64,000 nt of DNA from an uncultured Bacilli bacterium (GCA_934101275.1 CAKOQM010000001.1:6278-70277), one strand, 5' to 3'. Positions 43,553-52,807 are shown, counted from the first letter of the stretch. Made by a program: numbers and translations. Notes: generated by a model not told the origin, from the sequence alone.

Positions 43553-44302
43553 TTATAATAAACGATTTAAAAATAAAATTAGAATTCCGACAAAACTACC
43601 TAATAATAAAAACGTCTCTTGATGATACGATAAAGCTTTGGGAAGTAATTCTTCAATAGCTAACGTTATCATAATACCACCAACAAAAAGCAAAATTATA
43701 CCAATTAATTCTGGTGAAAGAAATGGTTTTAAAAACAAGCAGGCAATAATCGCTCCAACTGGTTCGGCTATACCAGATAAAAAAGTCATTCCTATAGCTT
43801 TTCTTTTGTTTTGTGTGGCATAATAAATAGGAACCGCTATACTAATTCCTTCGGGAATATTATGAAGCATAATAGCTATACTGATATGTAATCCGAGAGA
43901 AAAATTTTGATAACTGCTCAAAAAGGTTAAGATGCCTTCTGGCAAGTTATGGAGCATAAGAGTGAGCATACTTAAAATACCTAATCGATATAAAGAACTA
44001 TCCCCTCTTCCCTTCTCTATTTTTTGGTTTATAAAACGAATCGTAAAGATAGAAAAAAGAAAAATAAATAAAGACAACAAGATACCTTTAACTAATTTAA
44101 ATTTTGTTAGAATAATATAACTAGCTTCAGGTATCAATTCTAAAATCGAAATACCAATCATTATCGTTAAAGAAAGGCTTAAACAGAAAGTAATAAATTT
44201 ATTAATACTTTTATGTGACCATTTCAAAAAAATAACGAAAGATCCCAAAACAGTTGATAGACCAGCCATGGTAGATAAAATAAAAGGAATAAAAAAAGAC
44301 AT
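43553..44302 (-). CDS. ZIP-family divalent metal transporter
   Basis: 249 aa, about eight membrane helices. Two signature helices carry HNLPEG and HNIPEG, the metal-binding site of ZIP transporters. Likely imports zinc (or iron/manganese) into the cytoplasm. AGGTGA ribosome site. First chromosomal gene right of the prophage. Confidence 0.88.
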   Translation of the reverse strand: MSFFIPFILSTMAGLSTVLGSFVIFLKWSHKSINKFITFCLSLSLTIMIGISILELIPEASYIILTKFKLVKGILLSLFIFLFSIFTIRFINQKIEKGRGDSSLYRLGILSMLTLMLHNLPEGILTFLSSYQNFSLGLHISIAIMLHNIPEGISIAVPIYYATQNKRKAIGMTFLSGIAEPVGAIIACLFLKPFLSPELIGIILLFVGGIMITLAIEELLPKALSYHQETFLLLGSFVGILILFLNRLL

Positions 44303-44326
44303 AGTATCACCTATTTCATACTATGC

Positions 44327-45352
44327 TTAAAATTTCTTTTTAGAAAGACTATTTTTTCTTTTTAAATACTCATCAAAATTTAAAATTCCTAACCGTAAGA
44401 GATCTTCTAAAGACGAATTATAAATATCATTGGTATCCATTTCTTTCATGACTGCCTCTACTCCACCGCGATCAAAAATTTCTTCCATTAAAGAATTGTC
44501 GAAGCTTTGCATTTTTATCTTTTGCTCTAGATAGTAATCTTCCATACTCATATGTGTTTTAAATTCGTCTTGTGACATAAGATTAGGCGCAGCTGGTATG
44601 CGAGCTAATCTTCTTTTGGCTTCTAAAATAGAAATCGTTCCTGGTGTATTTTCAAGTCCAAATAAAAACTTAGGATAATAGTATTCCATTCTACTTTGAA
44701 TTTGATTTATATTTAAAGGATTTTTATGTAAGTAGTTTAAATACTCTACAACAAGGCCTCTTAATTTTTTATAGGATAATAGATCTTCTAAAATAAGATT
44801 ATTTTTAAAAGGCTTATAGTCAATAAGACGTCCTAAAATTCTTTTATCTAAAACGGCACAATTTTCATAATTAAAGTAGTTAAAGGAAGCGTTATTACTC
44901 ACAATGTTGTTAATAATGCGAAAGACATATTCTCTAAAGAAAGGCGTATCTTCTAGATTTAATTTTCTTGTTTTTATATGGACGACGTTGTTATATCTTT
45001 CTTGAGCCAATTTAGCAAGACCACTATAAATTTTAGCTTTCAAATCGGTTAAATTATCAGGAAGAGAATAATTATATATTAACTCATAAGTATGAAAATT
45101 GAAAAAATCCTTTTTACTATTGGTAACTCTTAAAATATAAAAATCTGTTTTTTCATCAATCACATATAACGAGTTGGCGTGTTTAATAAGTTTCAAGAAT
45201 TCTTCCTTAGAATAATGCATGGTAAATAAATCAATTAGAGAAATATCTTTAAATTGTTCTTGTAACATTAGACTTTGTGAAAAATCAGGCATTTTAAGAA
45301 CACACGCTCTTCCGTGATTGGCACCTATTAAATAATAATAGCTTCTTTTCAT
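44327..45352 (-). CDS. Hypothetical protein upstream of the ZIP gene
   Basis: 341 aa, soluble, mostly helical, GAGGG ribosome site. It begins MKRSYYYLIGANHGRACVLK, a beta-hairpin-like start, and ends in a Lys/Ser-rich tail. Likely in an operon with the ZIP gene (24-base gap). No family recognised. Confidence 0.6.
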   Translation of the reverse strand: MKRSYYYLIGANHGRACVLKMPDFSQSLMLQEQFKDISLIDLFTMHYSKEEFLKLIKHANSLYVIDEKTDFYILRVTNSKKDFFNFHTYELIYNYSLPDNLTDLKAKIYSGLAKLAQERYNNVVHIKTRKLNLEDTPFFREYVFRIINNIVSNNASFNYFNYENCAVLDKRILGRLIDYKPFKNNLILEDLLSYKKLRGLVVEYLNYLHKNPLNINQIQSRMEYYYPKFLFGLENTPGTISILEAKRRLARIPAAPNLMSQDEFKTHMSMEDYYLEQKIKMQSFDNSLMEEIFDRGGVEAVMKEMDTNDIYNSSLEDLLRLGILNFDEYLKRKNSLSKKKF

Positions 45353-45484
45353 AGACTTACCCTCATTTCTATAAATATTTTAACGAAAAACACTTATTTT
45401 CACAAGATTATTTTGCCAATATTTGTTATTTAATTCATGTATCTTTTTTTCTGTTTGGTTCATAATACTAGTGGGAGGTAAAAA

Positions 45485-45580
45485 ATGAAAAAAAATCAAA
45501 AAAATAATTCTAGAAAACAAGAACGTAAAAATCAAAATCAAAAACGTGAATCTAGAAATCAAGAAAAATCTTGTGATTAA
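45485..45580 (+). CDS. 31-aa basic, Asn/Gln/Lys/Arg-rich peptide
   Basis: GGGAGG ribosome site 6 bases before ATG and CATAATACT -10-like box upstream. Repetitive composition (KNQKNNSRKQERKNQNQKRE), predicted unstructured, two acidic ends. A strong terminator follows, so it looks like a real transcription unit. Possibly RNA- or DNA-binding; function unknown. Confidence 0.5.
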   Translation: MKKNQKNNSRKQERKNQNQKRESRNQEKSCD

Positions 45581-45583
45581 TAC

Positions 45584-45616
45584 AATAAGGAAGAATGATG
45601 TCGTTTCTTCCTTATT
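45584..45616. terminator. Bidirectional terminator between the small basic gene and xer
   Basis: AATAAGGAAGAA / TTCTTCCTTATT, perfect 12-base stem, with Ts after it and overlapping the xer stop. Confidence 0.85.
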
Positions 45617-46487
45617 TTTTGGCATGAGGATGAAATTCGTTATATTCATCCTTGTTTTTTTGATTTGTCACATGTGTATAAATTTCTGTTGTTGAGATAT
45701 TGCTATGGCCAAGAAATGTTTGAATCGTTCGTAGGCTTGCGCCATTTAAAAGTAAATGTGTTGCAAAAGAATGACGAAGCATATGAGGATTTACCTTTCT
45801 ATCAATTGTTTGTAAGGATATTTCATTTAAAATTTTATTCATTCCTTGTCTTGTTATTGGTGTTCCTCGATTGTTTAAAAAAAGTTCATCATATACTTTA
45901 CCTTTTTTGACAAGTTGACTTCGATATACATTTAAATACAATTTTAAATACTTTAGGGAAGTTTCATTTAGATAAACCACTCTTTCTTTAGAACCCTTTC
46001 CTTCTACGACTACCCATTCCTGTTCAAAATCAATATTTTTAAGTTTCAGTGAAACTAATTCACTAATTCTTAAACCTGTTGCATAAAGGATTTCTAACAT
46101 TGCCTTAGTACGATAATCAAAAATCGTTTTTAAAGGAAAAGAAAGTAATTTATCAACTTCTTCATAGGAAAGATAATTAGGTAAATGCTCCCCTATTTTA
46201 GGAAAGAAAATGGTAGAACAAGGGTTAATTGCCTCTTCTTTTCCTTCGTTTAAAAAATCATAAAACCCATTTAATGTAGATAGATAATGAGATCGTGTTC
46301 TTTCGTTTTGTCCACGGCTTTGTAAAAAGGAAAGAAGATCGTCTTTTGTTAAATCTAAAGCGGACTTTCTATCTTTAAAAAAAATTTTTAATTGATTTAA
46401 ATCATTTTCATAAGAAAGTAATGTATTTTCACTTAACTTTTTTTCAAATTTTATATATTCTTTATATCTTGTTATTTCTTGTTTCAT
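45612..46487 (-). CDS. xerD: Xer tyrosine recombinase (XerC/XerD family)
   Basis: 291 aa, canonical Xer length. N-terminal SAM-like core-binding domain (KYIKFEKKLSENTLLSYENDL), then catalytic ATGLRISELVSL (Arg), HMLRHSFATH (His-Arg), LGHSNISTTEIYTH (His, nucleophile Tyr). It resolves chromosome dimers at dif. It lies 2.1 kb outside the prophage and has chromosomal neighbours, so it is the host recombinase the phage would use. XerC and XerD cannot be told apart with certainty here. Confidence 0.9.
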   Translation of the reverse strand: MKQEITRYKEYIKFEKKLSENTLLSYENDLNQLKIFFKDRKSALDLTKDDLLSFLQSRGQNERTRSHYLSTLNGFYDFLNEGKEEAINPCSTIFFPKIGEHLPNYLSYEEVDKLLSFPLKTIFDYRTKAMLEILYATGLRISELVSLKLKNIDFEQEWVVVEGKGSKERVVYLNETSLKYLKLYLNVYRSQLVKKGKVYDELFLNNRGTPITRQGMNKILNEISLQTIDRKVNPHMLRHSFATHLLLNGASLRTIQTFLGHSNISTTEIYTHVTNQKNKDEYNEFHPHAKK

Positions 46488-46557
46488 ATTATCACAAGAT
46501 AAGTATAAAGGCTTTTCAAAATCTTGTCAAACTGATATACTAAGTACAGGTGATAAC

Positions 46558-47754
46558 ATGCAAATATTAGCAAATGAAATGCGTCCAAACACGTTAAGTG
46601 AAGTTATTGGTCAAACGCATCTTATTGGTAAAAATAAAATTATAACAAACCTAGTTGAACAAAAGCATTTGTGCTCTATGATCTTATATGGTCGTCCAGG
46701 AACAGGTAAAACATCTATTGCTAACGCGATTGTTCATGATTTAAAAAAGCCTTATAAATTTTTGAATGCAACCATGAATAATAAAAGTGATTTTGACATT
46801 GCCATTGAGGAAGCAAAAATGTATGGGGATTTCATCCTTATTGTTGATGAAATTCATCGTATGAATAAAGATAAACAAGATATCTTACTTCCTCATATTG
46901 AATCAGGTTTAATCACTTTAATTGGCCTTACGACATCGAATCCTTATCATAAAATAAATCCAGCGATACGAAGCCGTGTTCAAATTTTTGAACTTCATGA
47001 CTTATCGATAGAGGATATTATGGTTGGTCTTAAAAGAGCAGTTCAAAAGTTAGACGGTTGTGTTATTTTAGATGACGCGATTAATTATGTTGCTACTTAT
47101 TCAAGTGGAGATGTAAGAAGTGCTTTAAATCTATTAGAAACAGCCTATTATGCTTCAAAAAATCATGAAATCACTTTAGAACTTTTAAAAAATATTCAAA
47201 GTAAACCTGTTTTTTTTCATGATAAAAATGAAGATGGACATTACGATGTTTTATCGGCCTTTCAAAAATCTATTCGCGGGAGTGATGTCGATGCGGCTCT
47301 GCATTATTTAGCTCGTTTGATAGAAGCAGGAGATCTCGATAGCATTTATAGAAGAATGAGCGTGATTGCCTATGAAGATATTGGTCTTGCCAATCCTTCT
47401 ATAGGTCCAAAAGTAATGGCTGCGATAAGTGCTGCAGAGCTTGTGGGATTACCTGAAGCACGTATTCCTCTTGGTACGATCGTTACAGAAATGGCTTTAT
47501 CACCTAAATCAAATTCAGCACATGTAGCTTTAGATGAAGCCTTAAATGACATTAGAAGAGGTTCTACAGGTAATGTTCCAGACAATATAAAAACGTCTAG
47601 TCAAACTTATTTATATCCTCATAACTATAAAAATGCTTACGTAAAACAAAATTATATGCCTGAGAATTTAAAAGGTAAAAAATATTATCATCCACGTGAT
47701 AATAAATATGAAAATAATCTTAATAAACTATGGCATGAGATGAGGGGTGAATAA
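46558..47754 (+). CDS. rarA: Replication-associated recombination protein A (MgsA/RarA)
   Basis: 398 aa AAA+ ATPase: Walker A GRPGTGKT (45-52), Walker B LIVDEIHRM, sensor LTTSNP, then the C-terminal tetramerization region with YEDIGLANP. Acts at stalled forks with RecA. GGTGA ribosome site. Divergent from xer. Confidence 0.93.
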   Translation: MQILANEMRPNTLSEVIGQTHLIGKNKIITNLVEQKHLCSMILYGRPGTGKTSIANAIVHDLKKPYKFLNATMNNKSDFDIAIEEAKMYGDFILIVDEIHRMNKDKQDILLPHIESGLITLIGLTTSNPYHKINPAIRSRVQIFELHDLSIEDIMVGLKRAVQKLDGCVILDDAINYVATYSSGDVRSALNLLETAYYASKNHEITLELLKNIQSKPVFFHDKNEDGHYDVLSAFQKSIRGSDVDAALHYLARLIEAGDLDSIYRRMSVIAYEDIGLANPSIGPKVMAAISAAELVGLPEARIPLGTIVTEMALSPKSNSAHVALDEALNDIRRGSTGNVPDNIKTSSQTYLYPHNYKNAYVKQNYMPENLKGKKYYHPRDNKYENNLNKLWHEMRGE

Positions 47755-47755
47755 T

Positions 47756-48643
47756 ATGAATAAAATTGCTCTTTTAGGAAGTGGAGCGTTTGCCCTTTCT
47801 TTTTTAGAAGTATTAGATAAAAAAGATAATGCTTTGACTTTATGGAGTCCCGATAAAAATTTCAAAAAGAAGTTAAAAAATGCCACTTTGACATACGATT
47901 TATTAGAATCTGTAAAAGATAAGGACTATATTTTTATTTTAGTAAGTTCAAAATATCTAGGTTCTTTATTAAACACTCTTTTAAAATTAGATCTTACAGA
48001 AAAAGTCCTATTTATCGGTACAAAAGGACTCCTACAAGAAGACCCTTATTATTTAAGTGACTTTTTAGAAAAACATTCTTTAATCTATACTATTTTTGGT
48101 GGACCCAATTTAGCTAGTGAGCTATTAAAAAAATCGCCAACAACAATAAGTTTTTCTTCTAATTATATGGAAAGTCAAAAAATAGTTAAAAATATTTTTC
48201 CTAACTGGATCCAACCTTTATATGTCAAAAATCCACATCATCTTGAACTGTGTAATGTTCTTAAAAATATATATGCTATTGGTTCTGGCATGCTTTATTC
48301 TTACTATCCCTTTTTAAACACCCATTTTTCATATATAAACAAAGTGATTTTAGAGCTTCAAAATCTTTTAAAAGAAGATATCTACCCTTTTTTAGGGGAT
48401 GTTTTACTTACCTCTTCTATGAAAGATTCTAGAAATTATACATATGGTCTTTTATTTTCAAACAAGAAAAAGAAAGATAAATTTTTAAAAAACAACACGG
48501 TGGAAGGTTTAGAAAACTTAGAATATGTTAAAAAGATTTTAGAAAAAGAAGGTCTTTGTGCTCCAATATTTTTAAGTATCTACGAAAGTATTAAAGAAGA
48601 TAATATTTCTCCTAAATTAAAAGAAGTTATTTTTGGGTCATAA
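47756..48643 (+). CDS. gpsA: Glycerol-3-phosphate dehydrogenase [NAD(P)+]
   Basis: 295 aa from ATG 47756 (GAGGGG upstream). Rossmann start KIALLGSGAFALSF, middle motif FGGPNLASEL and the substrate-domain block LCNVLKNIYAIGSGM with the catalytic Lys. Shorter than usual (about 330 aa). Supplies sn-glycerol-3-phosphate for phospholipid and teichoic acid synthesis. Its 3' end overlaps tcdA (opposite strand) by 17 bases. Confidence 0.85.
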   Translation: MNKIALLGSGAFALSFLEVLDKKDNALTLWSPDKNFKKKLKNATLTYDLLESVKDKDYIFILVSSKYLGSLLNTLLKLDLTEKVLFIGTKGLLQEDPYYLSDFLEKHSLIYTIFGGPNLASELLKKSPTTISFSSNYMESQKIVKNIFPNWIQPLYVKNPHHLELCNVLKNIYAIGSGMLYSYYPFLNTHFSYINKVILELQNLLKEDIYPFLGDVLLTSSMKDSRNYTYGLLFSNKKKKDKFLKNNTVEGLENLEYVKKILEKEGLCAPIFLSIYESIKEDNISPKLKEVIFGS

Positions 48644-49313
48644 CTTCTTTTTTGATATCATTAATAACATAACTTGACATTAAAGCTCCAGCTGCCATAG
48701 GGACGGCACAAATGGTCCCTAAAAGAGCAGCATGTTTAGGAACTTCTAAGCTACATACACACATAGATTTTAAAGCTTTCTCATTTTTATTTAATTGACT
48801 TCTAATTTTCTTTGCAAGGGGATCACTTTTCGTGTTTTTAAGAGGAATTATTTCTAACAACTCAGGATGAGTTTTATTAGCCGTTCCCATGCATGTTATA
48901 AGCTTCACTTTAGCTTTTGTACAAACTTCTATCAATTTAACTTTAATAGAAACTGTGTCACAAGCGTCTAAAACATAGTCAAATGGCTTTACAAAGTCAC
49001 TTGTGATATCTTCTGCAGCAAGGCTTTTTTTCAAGGCTTTAACATATGTTTTTGAAGGTATTTGTTCTGATCTTTTTTGGGCAGCTAAAACCTTATCCAT
49101 ACCAATGGTTTCGGTTGTCGAAAGAATCTGTCTATTTAGGTTTGTTATATCAAAAACATCTTTATCAACAACGGTTATTTCCTTAATACCGGTGCGTATT
49201 AAAGATTCAAAAACATATCCTCCAACACCGCCTAAACCAATCAAAAGAACTTTCGTATTTTTAATACGGTTTATAACATCTTCATCAAGTAATCTTTCAA
49301 TTCTTTCAAACAT
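48627..49313 (-). CDS. tcdA: tRNA threonylcarbamoyladenosine dehydratase (TcdA, E1-like)
   Basis: 228 aa. E1-like ATP-binding start VLLIGLGGVGGYVFESL, NLNRQIL and the Asp-rich YVLDACDTVSIK. TcdA cyclises t6A37 to ct6A in tRNA. AAAGGA ribosome site. In B. subtilis this gene (yrvM) sits between rarA (yrvN) and aspS with the 6S-1 RNA gene close by, matching the layout here. Confidence 0.9.
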   Translation of the reverse strand: MFERIERLLDEDVINRIKNTKVLLIGLGGVGGYVFESLIRTGIKEITVVDKDVFDITNLNRQILSTTETIGMDKVLAAQKRSEQIPSKTYVKALKKSLAAEDITSDFVKPFDYVLDACDTVSIKVKLIEVCTKAKVKLITCMGTANKTHPELLEIIPLKNTKSDPLAKKIRSQLNKNEKALKSMCVCSLEVPKHAALLGTICAVPMAAGALMSSYVINDIKKEVMTQK

Positions 49314-49338
49314 ATATATTCACTATCCTTTAAACAAC

Positions 49339-49510
49339 AAAAAAACCAAATGTAAGTCAGTGTGATAAAATCCCCGCTTTCTCGCAGGTGGGCATCTCTC
49401 TTATATTTCAGGATCCTAATTCACTTAACGGATTAGTTTTCTACACCATATAAGGTTCTGATTCCCGTATATCACCATAGTCGGTTTTATGTAACTATCT
49501 TACACTTGGT
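49339..49510 (-). ncRNA. ssrS: 6S RNA candidate
   Basis: About 172 nt. The ends pair: ACCAAGTGTAAG at the 5' side with CTTACATTTGGT at the 3' side (12 pairs with one G-U), followed by seven Ts. Promoter on the - strand: TTGCGC, 17 bases, TATAAT (49517-49522). The interior is an AT-rich loop-rich rod with short stems, as in 6S. Location beside tcdA/rarA matches Bacillus bsrA. No conserved 6S hallmark was proven, so identity rests on structure plus synteny. Confidence 0.65.
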
Positions 49511-49577
49511 AACTAAATTATACAATAAATTAATGAGAGGCGCAACTATATTTACACAAGTTTACACTTGCAAAATC

Positions 49578-50772
49578 TTAAGGCGTTTGAATGATATAAG
49601 GACTACTTGAAGTACCAATTCCGCCACTTATTTTGGCATCCTCTTTTATATTTATAATAGCTGTGATAAGTCCAATAGAATATTTTAGAGCTTTATTTCC
49701 TTTTTTACTTGTCGTCACAGTAAAACGATCATTTTCATTAGGACATGTTAATATAGGCGATATCTTCCATTTGATATAAGCCTTTATCAGATTTATCACT
49801 TTCTTCTTCTGTTTGATTAGCACATAGCCACTTAAAGTGTATTTTCTCGTTTTTATAGATGTGCCACCAAATCTGGTTGCAGTACATCTGTAAAACTTGC
49901 TTTTGAAAGCTCATATACAGATACACAATTTGAAGTTGCTTTCCAAATGGTGACAATGTCTTGACAACTTGTTGCATAACCTGCATTACAAAAATAATAC
50001 TTGGCATTTGTATAATCTAATGTTGTCAGATCTAATTGTTCTACATTCGTTAAGACATATTTACCTGTCTCACTATTATTAAAGGTATAGCCGGTTCCAA
50101 TAGGAAGTAAGACATAAGAAGAACTTAAATTTTTAAATCTCTCATCATTATCTTTTAAGGCTACTAAGTCAGGATGAGGCATCGTAATAGATACATTAGA
50201 TGTTGTACTCGATTTACTTTCATTCCATATTAAGATACTGATGGTTACTTTGGATAAAAACATTGTGTTCATAGCATCTGTGTCTTCTGCTGTTACATTT
50301 TCATCCATCCATAATCTTAAAGTGTAATCGGAACTGTCTTCCGTTCCTAAAGTACCTTTTAATAAAATTTTAGAGGTGGTTACATTATCTAAAATTACTT
50401 CTGTACTTTCTAAATCCTTTAAATTTGTCATAGCTTCATTATTTACCATAGCTTTTATGTATTTATAAGGCATAGTTATCTCTTTTAATATTTCCAAGTT
50501 AATAGTGTAACTTAAAAATAAATCACAGGTATTTGTTATAGTAAAGCTATAAGGAGTTAGCTTTTTTCCTTCTTCATCACTTATTGGATAAGCTTTTTCT
50601 AAATTAATATCATTTTTTCATTTGTTAAAGACAAACTTAGACAGCTCGTTACTAACTTATTTGGATTATTCTGCGAAAATGTTAAAAACAAATAGGCATA
50701 AGAGATGCCTATGACACAAACTATTAATAATCCTATTCCGAGTAACAATACTATTTTTTCCTTTTTATTCAT
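49578..50772 (-). pseudogene. Decayed paralogue of the 12991 surface protein
   Basis: Starts MNKKEKIVLLLGIGLLIVCV (N-terminal anchor helix) and proceeds in parallel to the intact protein (KAYPISDEEGKKLTPYSFTITNTCD versus KAYPILDEEGKKLVPYEFTITNSCD). The frame breaks at a six-A run (50613-50618 on the + strand as Ts); one extra A would restore it. At least two more frame changes occur near 49.86 and 49.78 kb before the last fragment ends GIGTSSSPYIIQTP. The C-terminal domain differs from that of the 12991 gene. Confidence 0.8.
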
Positions 50773-50834
50773 TTGAAACAGACTTCTTTATTTCTAGTAA
50801 AAGTAAAGCCAAGTAATTTTTACGCACAAAAAAT

Positions 50835-50888
50835 CACCATAGACTTCCTATGATGATTATAAAAGAACCCCCCCTCCCCGAACGCCAA
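50835..50888 (-). promoter_or_regulatory. Poly-G promoter and leader of the pseudogene
   Basis: On the - strand: TTGGCG (50888-50883), a 21-base spacer containing GGGG-A-GGGGGGG, and TATAAT (50861-50856). Downstream sequence CATCATAGGAAGTCTATGGTG repeats that of the 12.8 kb promoter almost exactly, then a similar but imperfect hairpin. The spacer is too long for normal sigma-A spacing. Confidence 0.55.
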
Positions 50889-50959
50889 GGGGATTTTGGA
50901 AAAAGTTGCTATTAGTAACTTTCTGTATGATTTTATGTTGTATAAAAATAACGGGTATT

Positions 50960-51172
50960 TTAATATATTTTTCTTTGTAACAATTTCATAACCGTTTTCT
51001 GATCCGAGGTCCATTTATTGCATGTACTAGCCTGTTCATCACATAAACCTCCACAGCAAAAACTATTACAATTTGAACAAGTATGTTTAATACTATTAGC
51101 AAGTTTATTAGCCATAAGTGTACAAAGGCATAAGTAAATTAAATCCTCATCATATGTCTTTTTAGAACCCAA
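50960..51172 (-). CDS. Small Cys-rich protein, start uncertain
   Basis: Up to 70 aa with a cluster of cysteines (HTCSNCNSFCCGGLCDEQASTC) that could bind metal. The nominal TTG start has no ribosome site; a later Met or a frameshift from the next upstream frame is possible. It lies next to a pseudogene, so it may itself be broken. Confidence 0.35.
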   Translation of the reverse strand: MGSKKTYDEDLIYLCLCTLMANKLANSIKHTCSNCNSFCCGGLCDEQASTCNKWTSDQKTVMKLLQRKIY

Positions 51173-51182
51173 TTTTTTTTAA

Positions 51183-51371
51183 TTATTTTTCATTTTCTTC
51201 ATTTTTAATAATTATCCCATTTTTAATGGTAAAGTATTTTTTGAAAGACGCCCTTTTAATTTCAACTTTAAAGCTTTTTTCACTAAGTTTTTTAACAATA
51301 ACTTTGATAACGAAATCTAGTTTTTCTTTTGTAACAAAATTTTCTTGAAATCTTTTTTTCTTTGCTTCCAT
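51183..51371 (-). CDS. Small Lys-rich protein, uncertain
   Basis: 62 aa, basic and beta/alpha mixed (FVIKVIVKKLSEKSFKVEIKR). No clear ribosome site. Ends 11 bases before the Cys-rich frame; the two could be parts of one frameshifted gene. Low certainty. Confidence 0.35.
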   Translation of the reverse strand: MEAKKKRFQENFVTKEKLDFVIKVIVKKLSEKSFKVEIKRASFKKYFTIKNGIIIKNEENEK

Positions 51372-51425
51372 AATAGCATCGAAAATATCGTAATATTGTA
51401 ATTCAAAATTTCTTCATTCTATTTT

Positions 51426-52364
51426 TTAACTATCAAAAACTTCTGTTAAGAAAGCATACATAGCTACTACTTTATCTTCACGACCGCTTTTGATACCTAA
51501 ATCTAGTTTGGATAAGTCTACCAAAATGGTTTTTAAATCGTCCTTATGATAAAGGCTTGCTTCTTTACGAAGCTTTGTAGCCTGCCAATCTTGAATACTC
51601 AAATGAGAAGCTATGTCTTTTGCTATATAATTTTTTTCTTCTAATAATTTATAACAATAAACAAGACGATATTCACGAGCTAAAAGATTTAACAATTGTA
51701 AAGGATCTGTTTTTAAAGTTAAAAAATTTTCATAAAGATTTATAGAAGTAAAACTATCTTTCAAGACAACGGCATCCACAAATTTAAAGACATTGTCCGT
51801 TACATTTACAGGAATCATTTCTTTTAGTTCTTCTAAGGTAATACGGTCATTTTTTTGATAATATAATTCAAGTTTAGCGATTTCATTTAAAATGATATCA
51901 TAATTACTCAAACAAGCATCTATAAGATATTTTATGGCCTCATCTTTAATTTGATAAGCTTTCATCTTATTTTTTATAATATTTTGAAGTTCATAATTTT
52001 TAGGTACCTTTAACTCAAGATAACCATTTTGCTGAATTATACTTTTACTTAAAGTTTTTCTCGTATCGACATCTTCATAAGTAGTAAAAATTAAAGTCGT
52101 AAGACTATTGGGATTACTTAAATATTTTGTTAATTTTGTTGTATCTTTTTCGTTTAATTTCGTAGCACCAAAAAAAGAGGCATTTTTCACAATAACAGCT
52201 TTTTCTTCAGCAAACATAGATACAAAAGAAGCTTCTTCTAAAATAGCATCCACTGAGCTTTCTGGATAAGATAATGTTGTTTTTTCTAAAATATTTTGTG
52301 TAAGTTCTTGAATTTTTTCATCCATTAAAACTTTAGATTCACTTTTTATTAAAAAAACTTGCAT
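51426..52364 (-). CDS. holA: DNA polymerase III subunit delta
   Basis: 312 aa. Family landmarks: VFLIKSES…KI at the start, SFVSMFAEEKAVIVKNASFF, and the C-terminal clamp-loader collar LLNLLAREYRLVYCYKLL. Part of the clamp loader that opens the sliding clamp. AGGTGAT ribosome site. Confidence 0.9.
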   Translation of the reverse strand: MQVFLIKSESKVLMDEKIQELTQNILEKTTLSYPESSVDAILEEASFVSMFAEEKAVIVKNASFFGATKLNEKDTTKLTKYLSNPNSLTTLIFTTYEDVDTRKTLSKSIIQQNGYLELKVPKNYELQNIIKNKMKAYQIKDEAIKYLIDACLSNYDIILNEIAKLELYYQKNDRITLEELKEMIPVNVTDNVFKFVDAVVLKDSFTSINLYENFLTLKTDPLQLLNLLAREYRLVYCYKLLEEKNYIAKDIASHLSIQDWQATKLRKEASLYHKDDLKTILVDLSKLDLGIKSGREDKVVAMYAFLTEVFDS

Positions 52365-52456
52365 AGGATCACCTGTACCTGGGTCAATTATATCATGGAT
52401 ACTTTAAGATGTAAATTAAGGTGACTTCCTTATTCTAAATAAGAAAATAATCTAAA

Positions 52457-52807
52457 CTAATTTTTAGGTTTAAAAATAAAAGATAAGACAAAAGCAAAAA
52501 TAACAGCACTCGTTATTGCCGCGGAACTTTTGACAAGTAAACCACTAAAGAGACCTAAAATTCCCATTTCATGGTAACCTTCTATAACACTTTGATAAAG
52601 CATATTACCAAAGTTAGAAATCAAAATCGTCGCGCCTGCTCCTCCAAAAGATATAAGTTTTGGATAAAGGCCAAAGAAAGCTAAAATAGCCCCTAAAACA
52701 GTAAACATAGAAGTGATATGGCCAGGTGTTAATTTTGTATTATCTAAGATAAGTTGGGCGACAAGACAAAAAAGACCTGTGACCAAAAAAGCATTTATAT
52801 AAATCAT
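52457..52807 (-). CDS. spoVAE: Stage V sporulation protein AE (SpoVAEb type)
   Basis: 116 aa, three or four membrane helices, with LTPGHITSMFTVLGAI and GGAGATILISNFGN typical of SpoVAC/AEb proteins. Overlaps the spoVAD stop (ATG inside). Forms a membrane channel for dipicolinic acid in spore formers. Confidence 0.88.
   Translation of the reverse strand: MIYINAFLVTGLFCLVAQLILDNTKLTPGHITSMFTVLGAILAFFGLYPKLISFGGAGATILISNFGNMLYQSVIEGYHEMGILGLFSGLLVKSSAAITSAVIFAFVLSFIFKPKN

Noticed and set aside
45612..46487. Tyrosine recombinase as the prophage integrase
   Set aside because: It lies outside the dif-bounded element, has canonical Xer length and motifs, and is flanked by chromosomal genes.
49320..49540. 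T-box riboswitch or tmRNA at this locus
   Set aside because: No T-box sequence, specifier loop or downstream tRNA-synthetase gene, and no tRNA-like ends; paired termini, promoter and synteny fit 6S better.
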